From Psococerastis gibbosa (taxonomy: Eukaryota > Arthropoda > Insecta > Psocodea > Psocidae): a stretch of 64,000 nt of DNA. Shown in pieces: positions 1 through 13,760 of this stretch (position 1 is its first letter; every line of letters starts with the position of its first letter). The stretch covers positions 37,656,770-37,720,769 of the forward strand of contig OZ020484.1 of NCBI GenBank assembly GCA_963971405.1, written 5' to 3'. Made by a program: the position numbers and the translations under genes. Below the pieces are notes generated by a model. That model worked only from the letters and a program-made list of their open reading frames with translations. It did not search any database and was not told where the DNA came from.

Positions 1-3000
1 CTTCAGCAAAGGTCACAGGCTTCAGGGACTCAATCAAAACTTCCTTTCTCTCTTCTCTCACCTGATGCTTATCTTGATCGAGTTCAGCTTCACTCTTGGA
101 CCCTAAAATCAAAAATTAATTAATTTATATGGTTGTAGTCATAGTCGGTTGAGTAATAGTAAACGGTTTTCGGTTATAAAGTTCTAACTGACGTCTGGGC
201 CAAGAGTGAGATAGTGTATTTATAACTAACTAGAAACTTAAATAGCACCTACAAATTCAAGCTTCACTACTCCCATTCTAGATGTCAATAGAAACCTGTT
301 GCTTTACCAACTCGAAAAGGGAAATAAAGGAAACTTTGTGGGAGCGGCATTGGATTTTACATTTCACAATTCAAACCCCGCATGAAGCAATTTAGCATAG
401 GGGATTTCGTATGAGATCCATATAAATCCAAGATAGCGGCTTTCAGTTGGAGTGGTGGCGTTAACGTTAAGAGCGCTTCTATTGTACGAATAGCTCTGTA
501 CAGCTTATCAGCCCGTCTGAGTCTGATAAAACTTCAACGGGTATAGCAAACTCATAATCTCACAGTATTGCCAACTTACAGGTTAGTCGGACCTTATTGG
601 ATGAGCTCGGAATCTTGTACGGGCGACTTTCACTTACCTAGTTTGGTTTCCAAGCAAACATTAAAAAGCTTCACCCAGTATGCCTTGACATCTTGTTTAC
701 TTTGAAAGGTGTAAGGAATTACAGGGTAAGATTCATCTGGATCGATTTTGAAATAGCCAGACCGCGAATTAGTCGTATCATAAATAGAGGCATACAAGTT
801 CACGTGAAATGTCTCCAAGTAGAGATTTCTTTTATGGCATTTGTGACCAAACTTGACCAGTCCCATATAACACAGCCGACGGATATCTTGAGTCAAATGA
901 CCCAGCTGCCGATTGGAAGCAAGACCGGACCGAACGTCTGGAGGTAAGCTGCGCAATGTATAATTGCAACGTATAGGGTGGTCCAAATACTCTTGCAGAC
1001 GCCCATTGGCTGCTTTCAGCTTAACCAATTTTGTGTATAGGGACAACGGACAGTTGAGAATGACATCACCAACGGTACACCATCCCGGAATCCGCTCTGA
1101 AATTATTGAAACCGTAACTTATAATACTTGTCAAATAAAAAAAGCTCTTAAATGGTCAAATTGCGTTCAAACTTCTATTCAAATCAACAAGTTTTGAGGT
1201 CCCAAGAACGCAAAAAATTGTCTTTCACAAAAAGTATGTCAGTCAATTCGTTGATTTGTGGGCAAATTACTCGGTAGATTTTAATGAAATTTGGCATGCA
1301 GATTCACTAAAACCTTATCTCGGGACCATTTTTTATTTTTATTTTGGGCTGTCACCAAAAAACCTGCTAAAAAACGGCGAAAATAATTTTCTTTAAATTC
1401 AGATATAATATTGCAGTCGTTATTAAGTAAAAAAAAAAAAAAAACAATGGGTCGCTTGCCCCTTGATAGTTTTATTCTGGGGGCAAAAAATTAAAAAGAC
1501 TATTTTCATGATAAAGATTAACAAAACCGAACAGGTTGCTTTCGTATTTTTACGTAATTCTCAATAAAAAAAATTATTTTTGAAGAATTAATTAAGGATA
1601 ATTGATGGCCCAATACATTGGATACCCTGCGATTTTTACTGTCTGCTCATTCTAGTCTATGCAATCATCCCAACGATCAATCGGAGCTTTGGGAAAGGGA
1701 AAGTCGAGACAACCCTAGGACAATTATTTGCCAAGGAACTACTCATATTATCTGTCTCGGAACTTATGCTAATTGATTAATAGGAAAGCATGTACGGGTT
1801 CTCCCGTGCCGGTTCTTTGCTTTAGGACAATTCTATTTAAAAAAAACTCCATTTAAATTATGCTTAGGGTGTTTTATGTCATGTTAGCCATTTCGGAACC
1901 GATCGGTTTTTTTCACTATCCAAAGTCTGGTGTCGAATCAATGATACATAAATATATAAAAATAAATTTAAATTAATTTAAAAAATACCACATTTCAACA
2001 CTGACTAACCATGAATTGGACTAAGAGGTGGAATGAACATGTAGCATGAAATGTGACTATTATACAATGGAGGCATTTCGTTTCGAAGTTCCTCGTCAAT
2101 CGGAAAAGATTCGCCGAGTTTCGCAACAAGATCGTTTCCTTCACAAGACGTTATTCCCATGTATTCGCGGACCATGTAGTATACAAGATCATGGAGGACG
2201 CTGAGCCGCAGAAATTTTGGCGCATACATATTTTGCGAATTCAATATTTTCGCAACTGGTTCAGACTCGTCCATATTCTTCTGCCATGCGCTCATTTCCA
2301 AGTCGGTTTCTGTAACAATGCTACTAATCAGAGTAGCGGGATCTTCCACGTGGTTTATCAGTATGTCTTCATGGTCCGTATCATCTAAAAAAGGAAAATA
2401 AAATATATTATTAAAAAATCTGAGTTCAGTCGTTATAATGAAAAAATGCTATGTTGTTATGTAGTAAAGCATCCATTTCAACAAGAAAAGGCAAATGGAT
2501 GGGTCATGTTCTGAGACACGAAGGGCTCCTCAAGAACATCATTGAGGGTATGGTTAAGGCACCAACTCAAGAGGACGACAGAGGAAGGAGTACCTAGAGG
2601 ATGTCATGAAGGACCTAGGGTGCGACACCTATAAAGGACTGAAAAGGTCCGCACAAAACAGACAAGAGTGGCAAAGAAGACTACAACATCCAATCAACAA
2701 ACCAATCCATAGATTGTAACTCAAGAAGAAGTAATGGTTAATGGCAATGGTGTAATACTATTTAACAAAAGGCGAGGGCCGTGATCGAGTGGTTAGAGAG
2801 CTTGCATTTCAATCGGGAGAACGGTAGTTTGAATTCTCAAGGGAATCGGATTTACTTAATAATTCAGAGTAGAATACAGTAGTAGTAGTAGTAGTGTTCG
2901 TCGGGCTAATAACGACTTAGGCCTCATATTTGGGCCCATAGAGCGGCCCCGACTTGACTGTCCTACGCCAGCCCATAGGACAGTGGACCTCCTGATTATA

Positions 3001-6000
3001 GTGGATTCCGAACCACTTGGGAAACACAGTGAAGTCACACGATTAGTTCGGAGGTGACCAGGACAAGTCCTACCATGTTTCCCTACGGTACTGTGCACAC
3101 GACCAAGTTATCTGCAGCTTTGAACCTGCTCTGGTCCGCAGGATTCAACTCGGTATGGCGGCCGGCTGAGTAGAATACAAGAGCGACCAGTTAATCGACC
3201 AAAAACCATCAGTCCTTCTCAGGACTTAGCCTGATGATGGGAGTAGCACCCACTCCCAAAACGTCGCCCCTTTCCCCTGACAATGGGCTCCGCCCTAATT
3301 ATTCAATGACAATGAGGCCCATGCCTCTAATTCTATATTGAATCCTGTTAACTAAACTAAGTTTACCATTAAATGTAGGATCTGCATAAAATTTTATATC
3401 TGCGCCATTATCCGATCTTTTTACTATGAGCTTTACTAGATTTTCTTGCATGAGTTGCACAAGAATTCGATTAAGCGACCGTCTGTCCATTTTGTCTTTT
3501 AAGCTTCTGCGTTCTTCGTCTTCACGGATAATGGCTTGAAGTGCTGGTGCTTGTATTATTTTCTGAGCCTGAAAATGAAATATAATATAAGCTAAATTGC
3601 TTGGAATTCGTCATGTTTTATATTAGTGAACTAAAGGAAAGCTATAATGGTAGTTTTCTTATAAAAAAGTATATTAGATTAAATTTGCCGTGGTCAATTT
3701 GAGGTCCACAGGTTAGGGAAAAACCAAAATGGAGTAAGTAAAATACTGAGGGAGTTGGTTACTGTATAAGCAATACTGCCAGGACATATTCAGTAGTGGT
3801 ACGGAATCCGAATATCACCCGGCAGGTTGTTGATTCGAGTCCCGCACTTGCTACATTTTCTGGCCATGCTTCGGAGAGGGCATATAAAGCTGGTGGTCCC
3901 TAGTTGAGTGTAAGAGAGGGCTTTATAACCCTAACCCCACTAGGTTGGCTAGGAATAGAACCAAAGGTCATTATTTATTTATTTATTTAATACTCAGAGC
4001 AGCTCAGTGGAATAAAACCAATTAAAAAAGTGGTAAGTTTAATGTAGCTGAAATGAACCTTGAAATATCAATCAGCCTGCTCTATTGACCCCTAAGATTC
4101 CAAGAAGGAATTCTAATGTCGCTACTGACAATACGATACCTTTATAGTTTTGAGAACAATGGCAATGCGTTGCATCTTTCGAGGATCGTTAGCGACATCC
4201 TTTAGAGCAGGCACAGATTGAAATTCAGCTTCTAAATCGACAATTTGCATTGCCTCGTTGTTCTCAGGTGAATTCTCCATAAGTAGTCTCTGCAGCTGCT
4301 GCACTACAGATTTCTGAATTTCTGATTTACTAGTGACGAACCTTAGGGAAAAAATAATAATAATCTATCTATGGATTTATTTTTATTTTTAAATAACTAA
4401 TCATTTTCTCAAATCATTCCTTTTTGCGTATACATTTAAGCCTTTTATGGTGCACCCTGCTGGGTATTACTAATAAATTCATAAAAACCTTCTTCCCTAA
4501 TGAAGGCTTGGATCATACGGGAATTCAACCCTTTTATGGTTACACTTTTCTCAGATTAGGTCAAAAAAATTATAGCAAATCCATCACTTCTATACTCAAT
4601 ATTAAACCCTGAAACTAACTCAGATTCTTCTTTAGCAAAATCAAAAGGTGAAATGAAATGAAAAACGACTTTATTGACAAAAAAACCGAGTGTGTGCTTA
4701 AGACCGCACGTCGACAGAAGTGAAAACTTCATTGGCAATCCCAATCAATGTATATGTATACAGTTAATAATATTATGTAGGCAGTATTATTAGGGATTGC
4801 GTTCGTAGAATGAATGAGAAACAAGTCAGAAATTAAAGTTATAATATTTATTAAATTCTAAAACACAATACAATAAAATATATATTGAGTAGCCCTGTAT
4901 CAAACACGGACATTGGCACGGACCCATTTTTTTCAGGAGAGCCAAATTTCAGTAGACTGAAAATTTGAAGGAGTTCTTATTTTGTTACATTGCGCAAATG
5001 GCGAGAACTACCCGCCTAATCACCACAAATATAGCATGGCCTGAAAGAGGAAGAATAGACGAAGACATAGGTATAATTTAAAATTGAGATAGGCCTTCTA
5101 CATCTGCTTTAAACCCGCCCATGCAATTCAAATGGGTTTGTTGGAAATAAATTTTTTCGCGTCATTTTTTAGAAACTCGTGTTTAAGGGGTGAAGGAGCG
5201 ATTTTAAAACTATGTATTTATACTCGTTTGAAACTTTAATTTTATTTATACTGCTTCTAATGAAACATAAAAAATTCATTTCAGTTGAAAATTGCAGGCT
5301 GTGGTATTTTTTTACTCTATGCATGTAATGGTAAATGTACCCTTTGAACCTGTTTTCCGCCGAAACACGGATGGCTTACACACTCACCTGAGCCTGAACG
5401 AAGAGACAGATAGTAAAACTGAATATACAGTATGTCTGGAAAGAGTAAGAAAGGTGGAAAAGAACTAAAGTAGTTTGAAGTTTTCAAATTGATACTAACA
5501 CCTCCAAAAACGCGGCTGAAAAAGGCCTATTTTCGCTGAAAATCGGCAAATTTGGGCACACCCCATCAGGTTTCCACCTCCCAAAGTCGAACCCCTGGTC
5601 TTATCACATCAAGTATAGTATGGCCAGAAAGAGGAAGAATAGACGAAGACATGGGTATAATTTAAATTGAGTTAGGCTTTCTACATCTGCCCAAAAAGTT
5701 GCTTTAAACCAGCCCATGCAATTGAAATGGGGTGTTCAGTTCACCTGTGTCGCGTGTCGAACCAGCCCAACTTACTACCCTGCTAAAATCTGTATGTGGT
5801 GCGCTTAAAGAAGTTTTCACTTCAATAAACACTTACTTACTACTTACTAGCCAACGCCCACCCTTGGCATTTCTGCCATCAGGCGCCGCGCTGACCAGTA
5901 TAGATGTGCCGTGTGTTCATCTCCGGTAAGTCGATCGTTTCTTTCATCATCAAGCATCGGGCAGTCCTTGAGGTGGCTGGCGGCCATAGGGGTACTCCCG

Positions 6001-9000
6001 CACGCACAGGACGCAGTCGGGGGACCTCAATATTCCAATTCGGTGGAGGTGGGATGCCAAAAGATCGTGCCCGGTTATTGTTCTGAAGACTGCTACTGAA
6101 GTGGGCCATGGTAGGTTCTTCTTTACGGGTTTGTTTAACAGTGTGCTCCATTGTTTTCCACTTGAGGCTAGTCGCAGTCTGTCCTGGTTTGTCCTCCGTA
6201 GTGATATGTCTATGAGGTTTTTCACAGCCGTGAGGGGTGTTGCTTTGCTGGGCTGAGGTAGTTTTGTGCCCATCTTTGCCAAGAAGTCCGCCTTTTCATT
6301 TCCAAGTATGTCGACGTGACTCGGAATCCACTGCATCACCAACTCCCGACCTTGCTCTATGAGTTGGCTCAGTAGCTGCCTGCATTTTAATGTGGAAGTA
6401 CACTCTGTGTAGCTGTTTTTTGTGAGTGCTAAGATAGCTGCTTGTGAGTCAACTAGCAGTACTGCCTTTCTGCAATCTGGGAACTGCAGTAACTTGAGAA
6501 GGAACAAGAGAGAAAGAGTGGGGGAAAGGGGTAAAATGTATAGGGGGGGAGGGGGAGGGGGATCCATTGTCATTACCATTACAGGACCAGAGAGAGTCTC
6601 AAGCGTTATCTAAGATACATTGTTTAATTATTTTCTTAAAGCTACTGAGTGAACTAGCTGCCCTAACCTCCAAAGGTGTTCGATTAGTTTTTGCTAAGTC
6701 TTCTTATTTATTTTTATCTATGGTCACGGTACGCTTTACCATAGCGTAGCCGCTCAACAAACGTCTCACACAGTTGCAAACTCCCATCAGACATGTACAG
6801 TCATTGAGACTAGAAATTCCCGGAATAGGGCGCACAGTGTTCAAATTGCACAGACTACAGGTTGCTGCAAGTCAATATTTCCAGCAAGAAGCACTGTTTT
6901 GACAAGCTGCGCTTATGGCTAATCATTGCACTCGGGGAATTGATATAATTGTTAAATCAATGATTTTCGACAAAACATCTGCTTGCTGTGCTGACCACTA
7001 CAATCAGGGAGTCACAACAGTCCCTGCTGGATAGAAAATGGTAACTTTCAGTTCGGTTAAGTAAGTATGAATTAAATTACAAGATTAAAAATAAAACTGT
7101 TTGAAATAAAACTTGAGATCGCCTAAAATACGACGGACATGCACACCTGCAGCTGCCAACCTGCGGCAGCCCCCAAGATGGCAAAATGGTGGGACTTTCA
7201 TGGGATTAACAATTTTATCTGTTTGAAGTTCATTCAACAATTGCATGGGCAACCCCTTGCGGTAAAATCATTATTTATCTGGAATTCTTTACATTTAAAA
7301 TTATACCATACTGTAGGGCTCAACCCGTGTGCAACTTACAATATTAAATAAAACGCCTAACCTAAAATTGAGCAATAATTAATGTGTGTAAATGTTATTG
7401 CCTAGTCTTCATTTGTCGGGGTTAATTCATTGAGATGTGTTTTTAAATATTTTCGAAATACGTTTAATTGGTTATTTAGTTTTTACGTATCTTGGGAGTC
7501 TCTTGGTGCGTTAGTCCTACGTACGCCTGTCTTTGTATGTATGTCAGTCTCGTGAGGGATACTTGTAGTGACTGTGGGAATTAACTAAATTTGGTAGTCC
7601 CGTCAGTCTTAAACAGTTTGCTATGTTTAAAAATGTACATTGTGTGTCTGGGTTTGGTTTCATTATCTCCACGTACATACAATAAAACATTACTTACATT
7701 CGGGTTCGAGTGCGACCAATTTGGTGAAATTTAAACTCAATCAGCTTATCCTTCATCAACCTCTTCATTACAGCTTTCATGGTGGGGCAAGTGGCATCCA
7801 TCTTTTTTAGCAATTCAACATTGGACAGGCCGCGACTTCCTGCTGCAAGGATTTCCCGATATACTTGAGTCATCAGTGGCATATTGTACAGGAACTCTCG
7901 ATTCTCATATACTAAAAGCAGAATCATCATAGTCAGCACAATGATGACGCGAATCCTTTACTCTCACTGCTTTCCTAAAGAACATCCAACACCTAGCAGT
8001 GTTTGGCGTGGCGCATTTCCATACTTACCTTATGCTTCTTCTATGAATGCCTCTTCTATCAAAGTTTGGCGATCATCATGGATATAATAAAACTATTGTA
8101 AAGTTACTTCGGACTCCCTTAAAGGAAGTCAAGTATGCAGAGTATCGAATGTACTTAGTCGTGATGACTGTACTAGGGAATTGTAATGCATTCTGCATCC
8201 ATATGCCATTGACTCTTAATTGAGTACCTCCGCCTTCGGGGCCCAACCCAACCCCAGGACAAAAGAGTGCCCTAGTAGTGGTTGCTTCATTAGTAGCGGC
8301 AACTAAACGCCCTGTCAAATAATCATCCTCGGGCTTCTGTGGCTTTTTCTAGGTAAGCCTGCACTCCCCCCCCCCCCCTTGCATACCCTCCGATTACACC
8401 ACTGCTTGGTCGGGGACTGCTTATTCGTTATATTCGCAGCTAGCCACCATATCTACTGGCCTTTTCGCTAACAGAGCTGCAGTTCTCCTACAACAGGATT
8501 GACAGTCACAAAAGCTAAAAATTGAACTTCAACTCCCCGTAACCCCCCCCCCCCCCCCCCTTGCATATCCTCCGATTACACCACTGCTTGGTCGGGGACT
8601 GATATTTCGTTATATTTGCAGCTAGCCACCATATCTACTGGCCTTTTCGCTAACAGAGCTGCAGTTCTCCTACAACAGGATTGACAGTCACTAAAGCTAA
8701 AAATTGAACTTCAACTCCCCGTAAGGCATATAAGAATGGGGATGCGCCTCGACCATCACAGCAAGGCGGAAGTCCTCAATTTTGGATTTTCTATGTGAAA
8801 GTTCTCCATTGCCAGGTATAAAAAGTACTGTCCTGAAGGGCTCTTTATGGGCTTACTTATTCACAATCAAATATTCATAATATTTCCTATGTGTCAATCT
8901 ACAGCGGCTACAAGCGAAAATGCACAAGCTGCGATAAGCTGACCATGCCAGTATGTCATTTGTCATTATGGCCCATGACGACTACTATATGCACAGCTGA

Positions 9001-9482
9001 TGACCTATTTGATGCCAACGACAAAGCCATTCAGTGACGTGGACCCGCTAAGTAACATTTATATTAAAAATGTACTCAAACTGAAAAAGAAGCTCACCTG
9101 TTTCGACCATGCTTTCTTCATCCATGTCCCCATCCATCCCATCGTCCTTCATTAACTTGGCAGGTACTGCTTCAATAAGTTTTATACACTTTATCATTTT
9201 TTCGTCACCACTCTTCCTCTTCATTTCTTCTTGGCTAGCGTTAGGAAACACCTCGGAGTATGGTACAGACTGTAAATAATAGTTAAAATAAAATTACGTT
9301 ACTCGTGACTGGTGCCAGAATCATGAAAAAAAAAAATGCATCGAGCTGCTGGTCATGAAGTATTCACTGTCCTTTTTTCAGAAATGTACTTTATATCAAG
9401 GCTTTTTATTTTTGGGCAGTTTTCAGCCTTCGATTTTTCGTACATCGAAAATTGCAAAGATACCAACTCTTAGGACAAAGAC

Positions 9483-9519
<37 letters not shown>

Positions 9520-12500
9520 CGGCCAATTTTTAGTTCATCCTTTTAAAGGCTTTCAGGTCTTTTAAAAATTGTCAGCCCCTTAAGGCGCAAGTCAAAAACG
9601 CTAAATTAACTTATGGTCAGACCCATAGTTAAAGTGGCCAAATGATGTTTTTGTTTAAGTTTAGATGAGCTACCCCTAATTTCGGTCAAAAAATTATAAA
9701 AAAATGACAACAGGCAAACCTTCTTCTTAGTAACAAACCTAACAGTTGCGACGTAATTTTGAAATCCATCTGTGAAAGAAGTACTGGAGTGGCTTTTTGA
9801 TGTATTTAAGTACAAAAACCCGATTAACAACATTGCCTTTCACACTCCATCCATTGTTGCATGAATAATTACAGTAGCATAACTGAAGATATAACGAAAA
9901 CCAAACAATATAAGTTGGTCGTTTCGGTCTGTACGATTGTGTCGGTACATTCGACTGGTCCAACTTAGTTGTATAGCCAAGTCGGATCGTGAATTTCCAT
10001 ACGTACCTTCAAAACAGAGAAACGTTGACGGAACTGGCTCGATTGAAAAAGTTTGTTGAGACGTTTTGCATTCATGTTGGGTGCGAAAGGTCGCACGTCT
10101 GCGTACGGCATCATTTTTAGCGGTCGCCTGTTGAGCTCGCGCACGATCAGCCGAGATAAATTGTCCACCTCATCCTCCGCGACCCGGTACATCCGAAACC
10201 GGACCAGAATCACCCGCAAAAGGCCACTGCTGGTGGATGAGTCTTCATATTTTTCAACTAAGCCCAGCTGTAGAAGACGTTTTATGTGATAAAAGACTCT
10301 CTTAGAGTCCTTTCCAATGGCTAATAGACTCCCAGGCCCCGAGCAGGCGACTCCACGGGCCCGTGCTCTTCCTGTAACATTACATAACAGTTTGAGGGGA
10401 TAGGTGAGATCACAATAATCCAAAAAATCAGTATAATCAATATAATCATTTTCCATTTAAATACCAGAACATAGAAGATGGATTTATGTCGTCAAAAATT
10501 GAAGTAAAAACAAAAAATACTAACAGAGTAAAGGTTATCACCACGAGAGTTTCGTTATAACATACAATATATACTCGTACACACATAATAGCGGTGAAGC
10601 TAATTCTAACCCATTTCATAAAATTCATTTATAGAGTTGCGTCTTGAGCTTGCTATATTCAACCATTTTTCCAAATTGGAGCCGACTTTTTGACTGAATT
10701 GACAGTGGAAGTGAATTATGTAATTTATAACCAAATTTGGACAACTATTGATTGATTTTGATAATCTAAATTAAGGAAAGTTTAAGTGATAAATAAATAG
10801 CGTTTATTTAGTAATCACAGTTACATGCCCAAACGATTACTTTACAATTTAACAATTACGATATGTTGTAGTTACTTTAAACCATTGCAGGGCAGAGCAA
10901 CTTGTCATCTCTTAAATCATAACATAACATAATGTTGAATGTAATGTATATTGTAAAAGCTAGAAGTACATACAAAACATCTCACCTAGGTAATTCGTCT
11001 TTAAACTTTAACTTTAAAATTATGTTTACGCAAATAAAAAGGATCTAAATTATGCGCATTATAAAATGAGCATTTGGCTACGGCTGTGACTAATTGAATA
11101 GAATATTTTATATTATTTATTTCGCATAATGTATTTTATGTTAGCTATAGTGACTTAATGATATTTTCAGTGTTTTAAAACAGTGACGCGATTCGACCAA
11201 TAAAGTACCGTAAACTCAAAACGGGTTTCTAAAAGGATAGAGTTTTTCTTCAAAGGAAACGAAAGTTAGTTCTCGGACAGTACCTTATTTTATATTACCT
11301 ACCTACGCGTTCTAAATAAATGTAGTCAACTCTGTTAGGGAAGAGGCTTTCTAAGTCAGGCGATACATCCGAGTGAGATATGCCGAGGGCCATGAGTCTC
11401 CTCTTGAGACAAGCGACGACCACAACCCGCGAGCCCCATTCCCGCAGAAAGTCCTGCAGGTTGAGCAGCCTGATCTCATTGGTGACATCACGCCGAGTCT
11501 CATAGTCAGCGCATGAGCCGCTGTCCAGTGGGTTTGACACAGGATGAATTGGATAGAGTTTTTCTTCAAAGGATGACTAAAATAAAAGGAATTCATTGTA
11601 ATTACAAAGACTTTCCCGACCAAAACAGATGATGAAGTAATACAATAGAATGCTGCCTGATGAGCCGTGGTTGATCTGAATTCGTACTTCTAAACTTCTA
11701 TCACCATCTGCAGTTCAATCGTACTACGTGGAATATATCTCGATGTTTAGTAGCAACGGACCGCGAAATACGCTCTCAGATCGACCATCAGCCCGGATTC
11801 TACCGGATCATCAAAACGAATTCATATTTTTCAATAAGCCAAATAAGAAATAAGGCTTAGCCTTAACGCAAATTGTGATTTTATTTTTACCTATGCAATA
11901 CTGTACTGTATAATGTATTTATAAAACTTTTTTAAATCAATACGCGAAGTACACCAATGTTCTTAGTGGTGTTAATGTGGTTCGGCAAACGGAAACATTA
12001 TTATATTTAATTTATTACCGGCGATTTTTCCCTTCGGTGGTTATTTCCCCATTATGTGTCAAGATTTTTTTTTTATTCAGGATTGGTTTAAATTCAATTT
12101 AAACAGATACTTAGGAATCATATCTTCCATAAAGAAAGCTTGAGAATAAAGAACCGTAAAGAATTCCAAAGGTTGTCATACCAAAACAGTTCTGTCAATA
12201 GGTGTGAAGCATGACAAGAGATGTTCAGTAAGTTCTTCTCTTGGTTCTGGCAGGCAGAAAAACTTTACATCGGTGAGCTTAATAAGTATTTTCCAGATAA
12301 ACTCTTTACAACTTTCTACGTCAATTATGAAGTTGACTCGGAATTTTAAGCGCTCAAAAAGACCTGCAAATTGAAAATTTATAGTATGCATCAGTGCATT
12401 AGTTTTAATATATTTATTATATAATTAAGTAGGTAGTAGGTTAGTAGTCAATTGAAGCTAGAGGCTATTCGTTGAATCAACGGGCTTAAAATTGAAGTTG

Positions 12501-13004
12501 TGCATAAGTTCCTTCACTTCTTCCTCCGCACAAGCTCAGCGACGGTCCCACGAAGATACGTGGAACCCATTGGACAATACCGGGACGGTGGATACAAAAA
12601 TTACCTACTGTATGGAAATGGACGAGAACATCGAAGCAAAAAGGCCCCATGTGCACCGGGCCGTAAAGGTTGGGTTTACAGCCCCTGCCCACTTCCTTAT
12701 CTAGGAGAGTTGGATCAAAATGGACAATCGACAAACACCGTGTACCAGAATCGCCTATACCAAGCCTACACTATATGCCAGGCCATATTGAGCCCTTCAC
12801 CCATTCAAGTAGCCGAGTATGTTAGATTAATGTGACGACCTATCTTCGTAAATCAAGTACAGAAAACAAAAATAAGACTTCATAGGTGTCAAACTCAAAC
12901 TACAGTAACGACTTACTTGAAACAGTTATTCCATCAAGGCCTTCCAATGCGATTTCATCTAACAAATCAGCAACATAGTCAAACTTCGGTCTTCTGGGCA
13001 GCAT
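1..13004 (-). CDS. GTF3C1: General transcription factor 3C subunit 1 (TFIIIC B-block binding subunit), N-terminal part, 11 exons
   Basis: Largest TFIIIC subunit, which binds the B box of tRNA-type genes and recruits TFIIIB and RNA polymerase III in the nucleus. Exons read from the start codon at 13004: 12917-13004, 12182-12363, 11303-11576, 10007-10371, 9098-9269, 7698-7911, 4140-4341, 3325-3568, 2010-2384, 638-1096, 1-102 (continues off the left edge). All phases join without a stop. As recalled from the human protein, matches include the N-terminal [18 protein letters not shown] before a VTNEIR stretch, the B-block winged helix [16 protein letters not shown] near residue 205, an extended winged helix ending in GRTRTR, and [13 protein letters not shown] plus [16 protein letters not shown] in exon 10. 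About 890 residues are visible of the roughly 2,000 usual for the family. Exon 8 appears to use a GC donor. Introns are full of repeats; exon bases look unbroken. Confidence 0.93.
1195..1560 (-). repeat. Repeat A, inverted and diverged copy
   Basis: Shares GTCGCTTGCCCCTTGATAG and AACAGGTTGCTTTCG, complementary to 28.8-29.0 kb. In GTF3C1 intron 9. Confidence 0.55.
2470..2730 (+). pseudogene. LINE 3'-end fragment
   Basis: Translates to [19 protein letters not shown], the usual C-terminal stretch of RTE/CR1-type reverse transcriptases, followed by a decayed remainder and an AAGAAG-type tail. In GTF3C1 intron 8. Confidence 0.6.
2762..2880 (+). mobile_element. tRNA-derived SINE head
   Basis: GTGATCGAGTGGTTAGAGAG resembles an A-box region and GGTAGTTTGAATTCTC a decayed B box about 45 bases later. 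Followed by an AGT microsatellite (2879-2895). Confidence 0.45.
2896..3300. repeat. Interspersed repeat in GTF3C1 intron 8
   Basis: GC-richer than its surroundings and ends CTGATGATGGGAGTAGCACC. No coding sequence recognised. It abuts the exon 8 donor region. Confidence 0.4.
3735..3990 (+). mobile_element. tRNA-like SINE with a TTTA tail
   Basis: B-box-like GTTGATTCGAGTCCCGC at about 3829 and a body containing AACCCCACTAGGTTGGCTAG. It ends in TTATTTATTTATTTA. In GTF3C1 intron 7. Confidence 0.5.
5034..5731 (+). repeat. Direct-repeat-flanked segment containing repeat B
   Basis: A block of about 100 bp (GAGGAAGAATAGACGAAGAC ... CATGCAATT) occurs at 5038-5131 and 5627-5731. Between them is repeat B (5150-5570), also at 57230-57780. 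No gene. Confidence 0.55.
5880..6560 (-). pseudogene. LINE RNase H fragment (I/R1/LOA-like)
   Basis: Frame on the minus strand gives [28 protein letters not shown] and [15 protein letters not shown], the RNase H and C-terminal zinc region of an I-type LINE. The end shifts frame near 5950 (VLCVREY then [10 protein letters not shown]). 5'-truncated and old; in GTF3C1 intron 6. Confidence 0.75.
6580..7690. other. GTF3C1 intron 6 remainder
   Basis: No recognisable gene or repeat beyond short AT-rich stretches. Confidence 0.4.
8360..8725 (+). repeat. 182-bp tandem duplication with poly-C tracts
   Basis: Two units, each starting with a long C run then TTGCATA(C/T)CCTCCGATT and ending AACTTCAACTCCCCGTAA. 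Few differences. In GTF3C1 intron 5. Confidence 0.85.
12440..12850 (+). other. Unidentified coding-like stretch in GTF3C1 intron 1
   Basis: A plus-strand frame from 12500 to 12835 (about 111 residues; contains [18 protein letters not shown]) is GC-richer than the intron around it. No family was recognised; it could be a mobile-element remnant. No splice or promoter evidence. Confidence 0.15.
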
Positions 13005-13155
13005 TTTCCACAGTAAAGCAATTAATAAATTAGAAAAAATTCCATTCCCCTTCAGTTTAGTTTGTATATTTCAAATTGTTATTATTTTCAATATTATCTG
13101 CCATTTTGTATTTTGTATTTGAAAGCGAAGCCATTGATATTGTATATATGATATA

Positions 13156-13317
13156 GGGGGGTATTCCACATACTTCAATCGTCAACGAAAAATTGAAAAA
13201 TGACGTTTTAGCAGACATTAAAGACATACTAAAAATTCTGCTACCACGTCAATTTACGTCATTTTGACGTCATTTTTCAATTTTTCGTTGACGTTGTACG
13301 TATGTGGAATGGTCACC
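13156..13317. mobile_element. Hairpin MITE, copy 1 (short type)
   Basis: Palindrome with ends near ATTCCACATAC and GTATGTGGAAT. Stem blocks such as ATTGAAAAATGACGT pair across a centre holding TAGCAGACATTAAAGACATA. It starts about 150 bases upstream of the GTF3C1 start codon. Confidence 0.75.
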
Positions 13318-13380
13318 GAAGTACAACGTCAATGAAAATTATGAAATTGATGGTGGCAGCAGAATTTTTAGTACCTAATA
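13318..13380. mobile_element. Single arm of a short hairpin MITE, copy 2
   Basis: Matches one arm of the 15240-15382 element (GTACAACGTCAATGAAAATT through AGAATTTTTAGTA). The other arm is absent. Confidence 0.6.
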
Positions 13381-13760
13381 GGTGCCCATTCCATTGACCG
13401 GCTAGGGCTATTCCCAACAACGGTGACGTGGTAGCAGACATTCAAGACTTAGGTGGCGTTTCCACCGACCTCGCATTGCAGAATTGACCGAAATGTTTAT
13501 TTTCCTCTATGCCATAGTTGAAATTGATCAATGATCATACAATAAAATCACAAACAAACTAATATTAAAAAATGGCGTCATGGGATATGTTAAGTACAAA
13601 CATTTTAATAGATTTCTATAAAAAGAAAAATTCTAATTTCCGTCAATGTCATTTGCAATATGCAATGCGAGGTCGGTGGAAACGCTACCTAAGTCTTGAA
13701 TGTCTGCTACCACGTCATCGTTGTTGGAAATAGCCCTAGCCGGTCAATGGAATGGGCGCC
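13381..13760. mobile_element. Hairpin MITE, copy 3 (long type)
   Basis: 380 bp with arms of about 125 bp. Ends GGTGCCCATTCC and GGAATGGGCGCC; each arm carries GACGTGGTAGCAGACATTC, and the centre is AT-rich with ATTGATCAATGATCAT. Confidence 0.85.

Noticed and set aside
5950-6579. Complete host RNase H gene
   Set aside because: Sequence is of LINE type, lacks the rest of pol, and the frame breaks near its end.
8354-8560. Long poly-C runs as G-quadruplex regulatory sites
   Set aside because: Similar runs occur in many dispersed repeats of the window (28.4, 29.08, 42.6-42.9, 48.5-48.9 kb); nothing ties them to a promoter.
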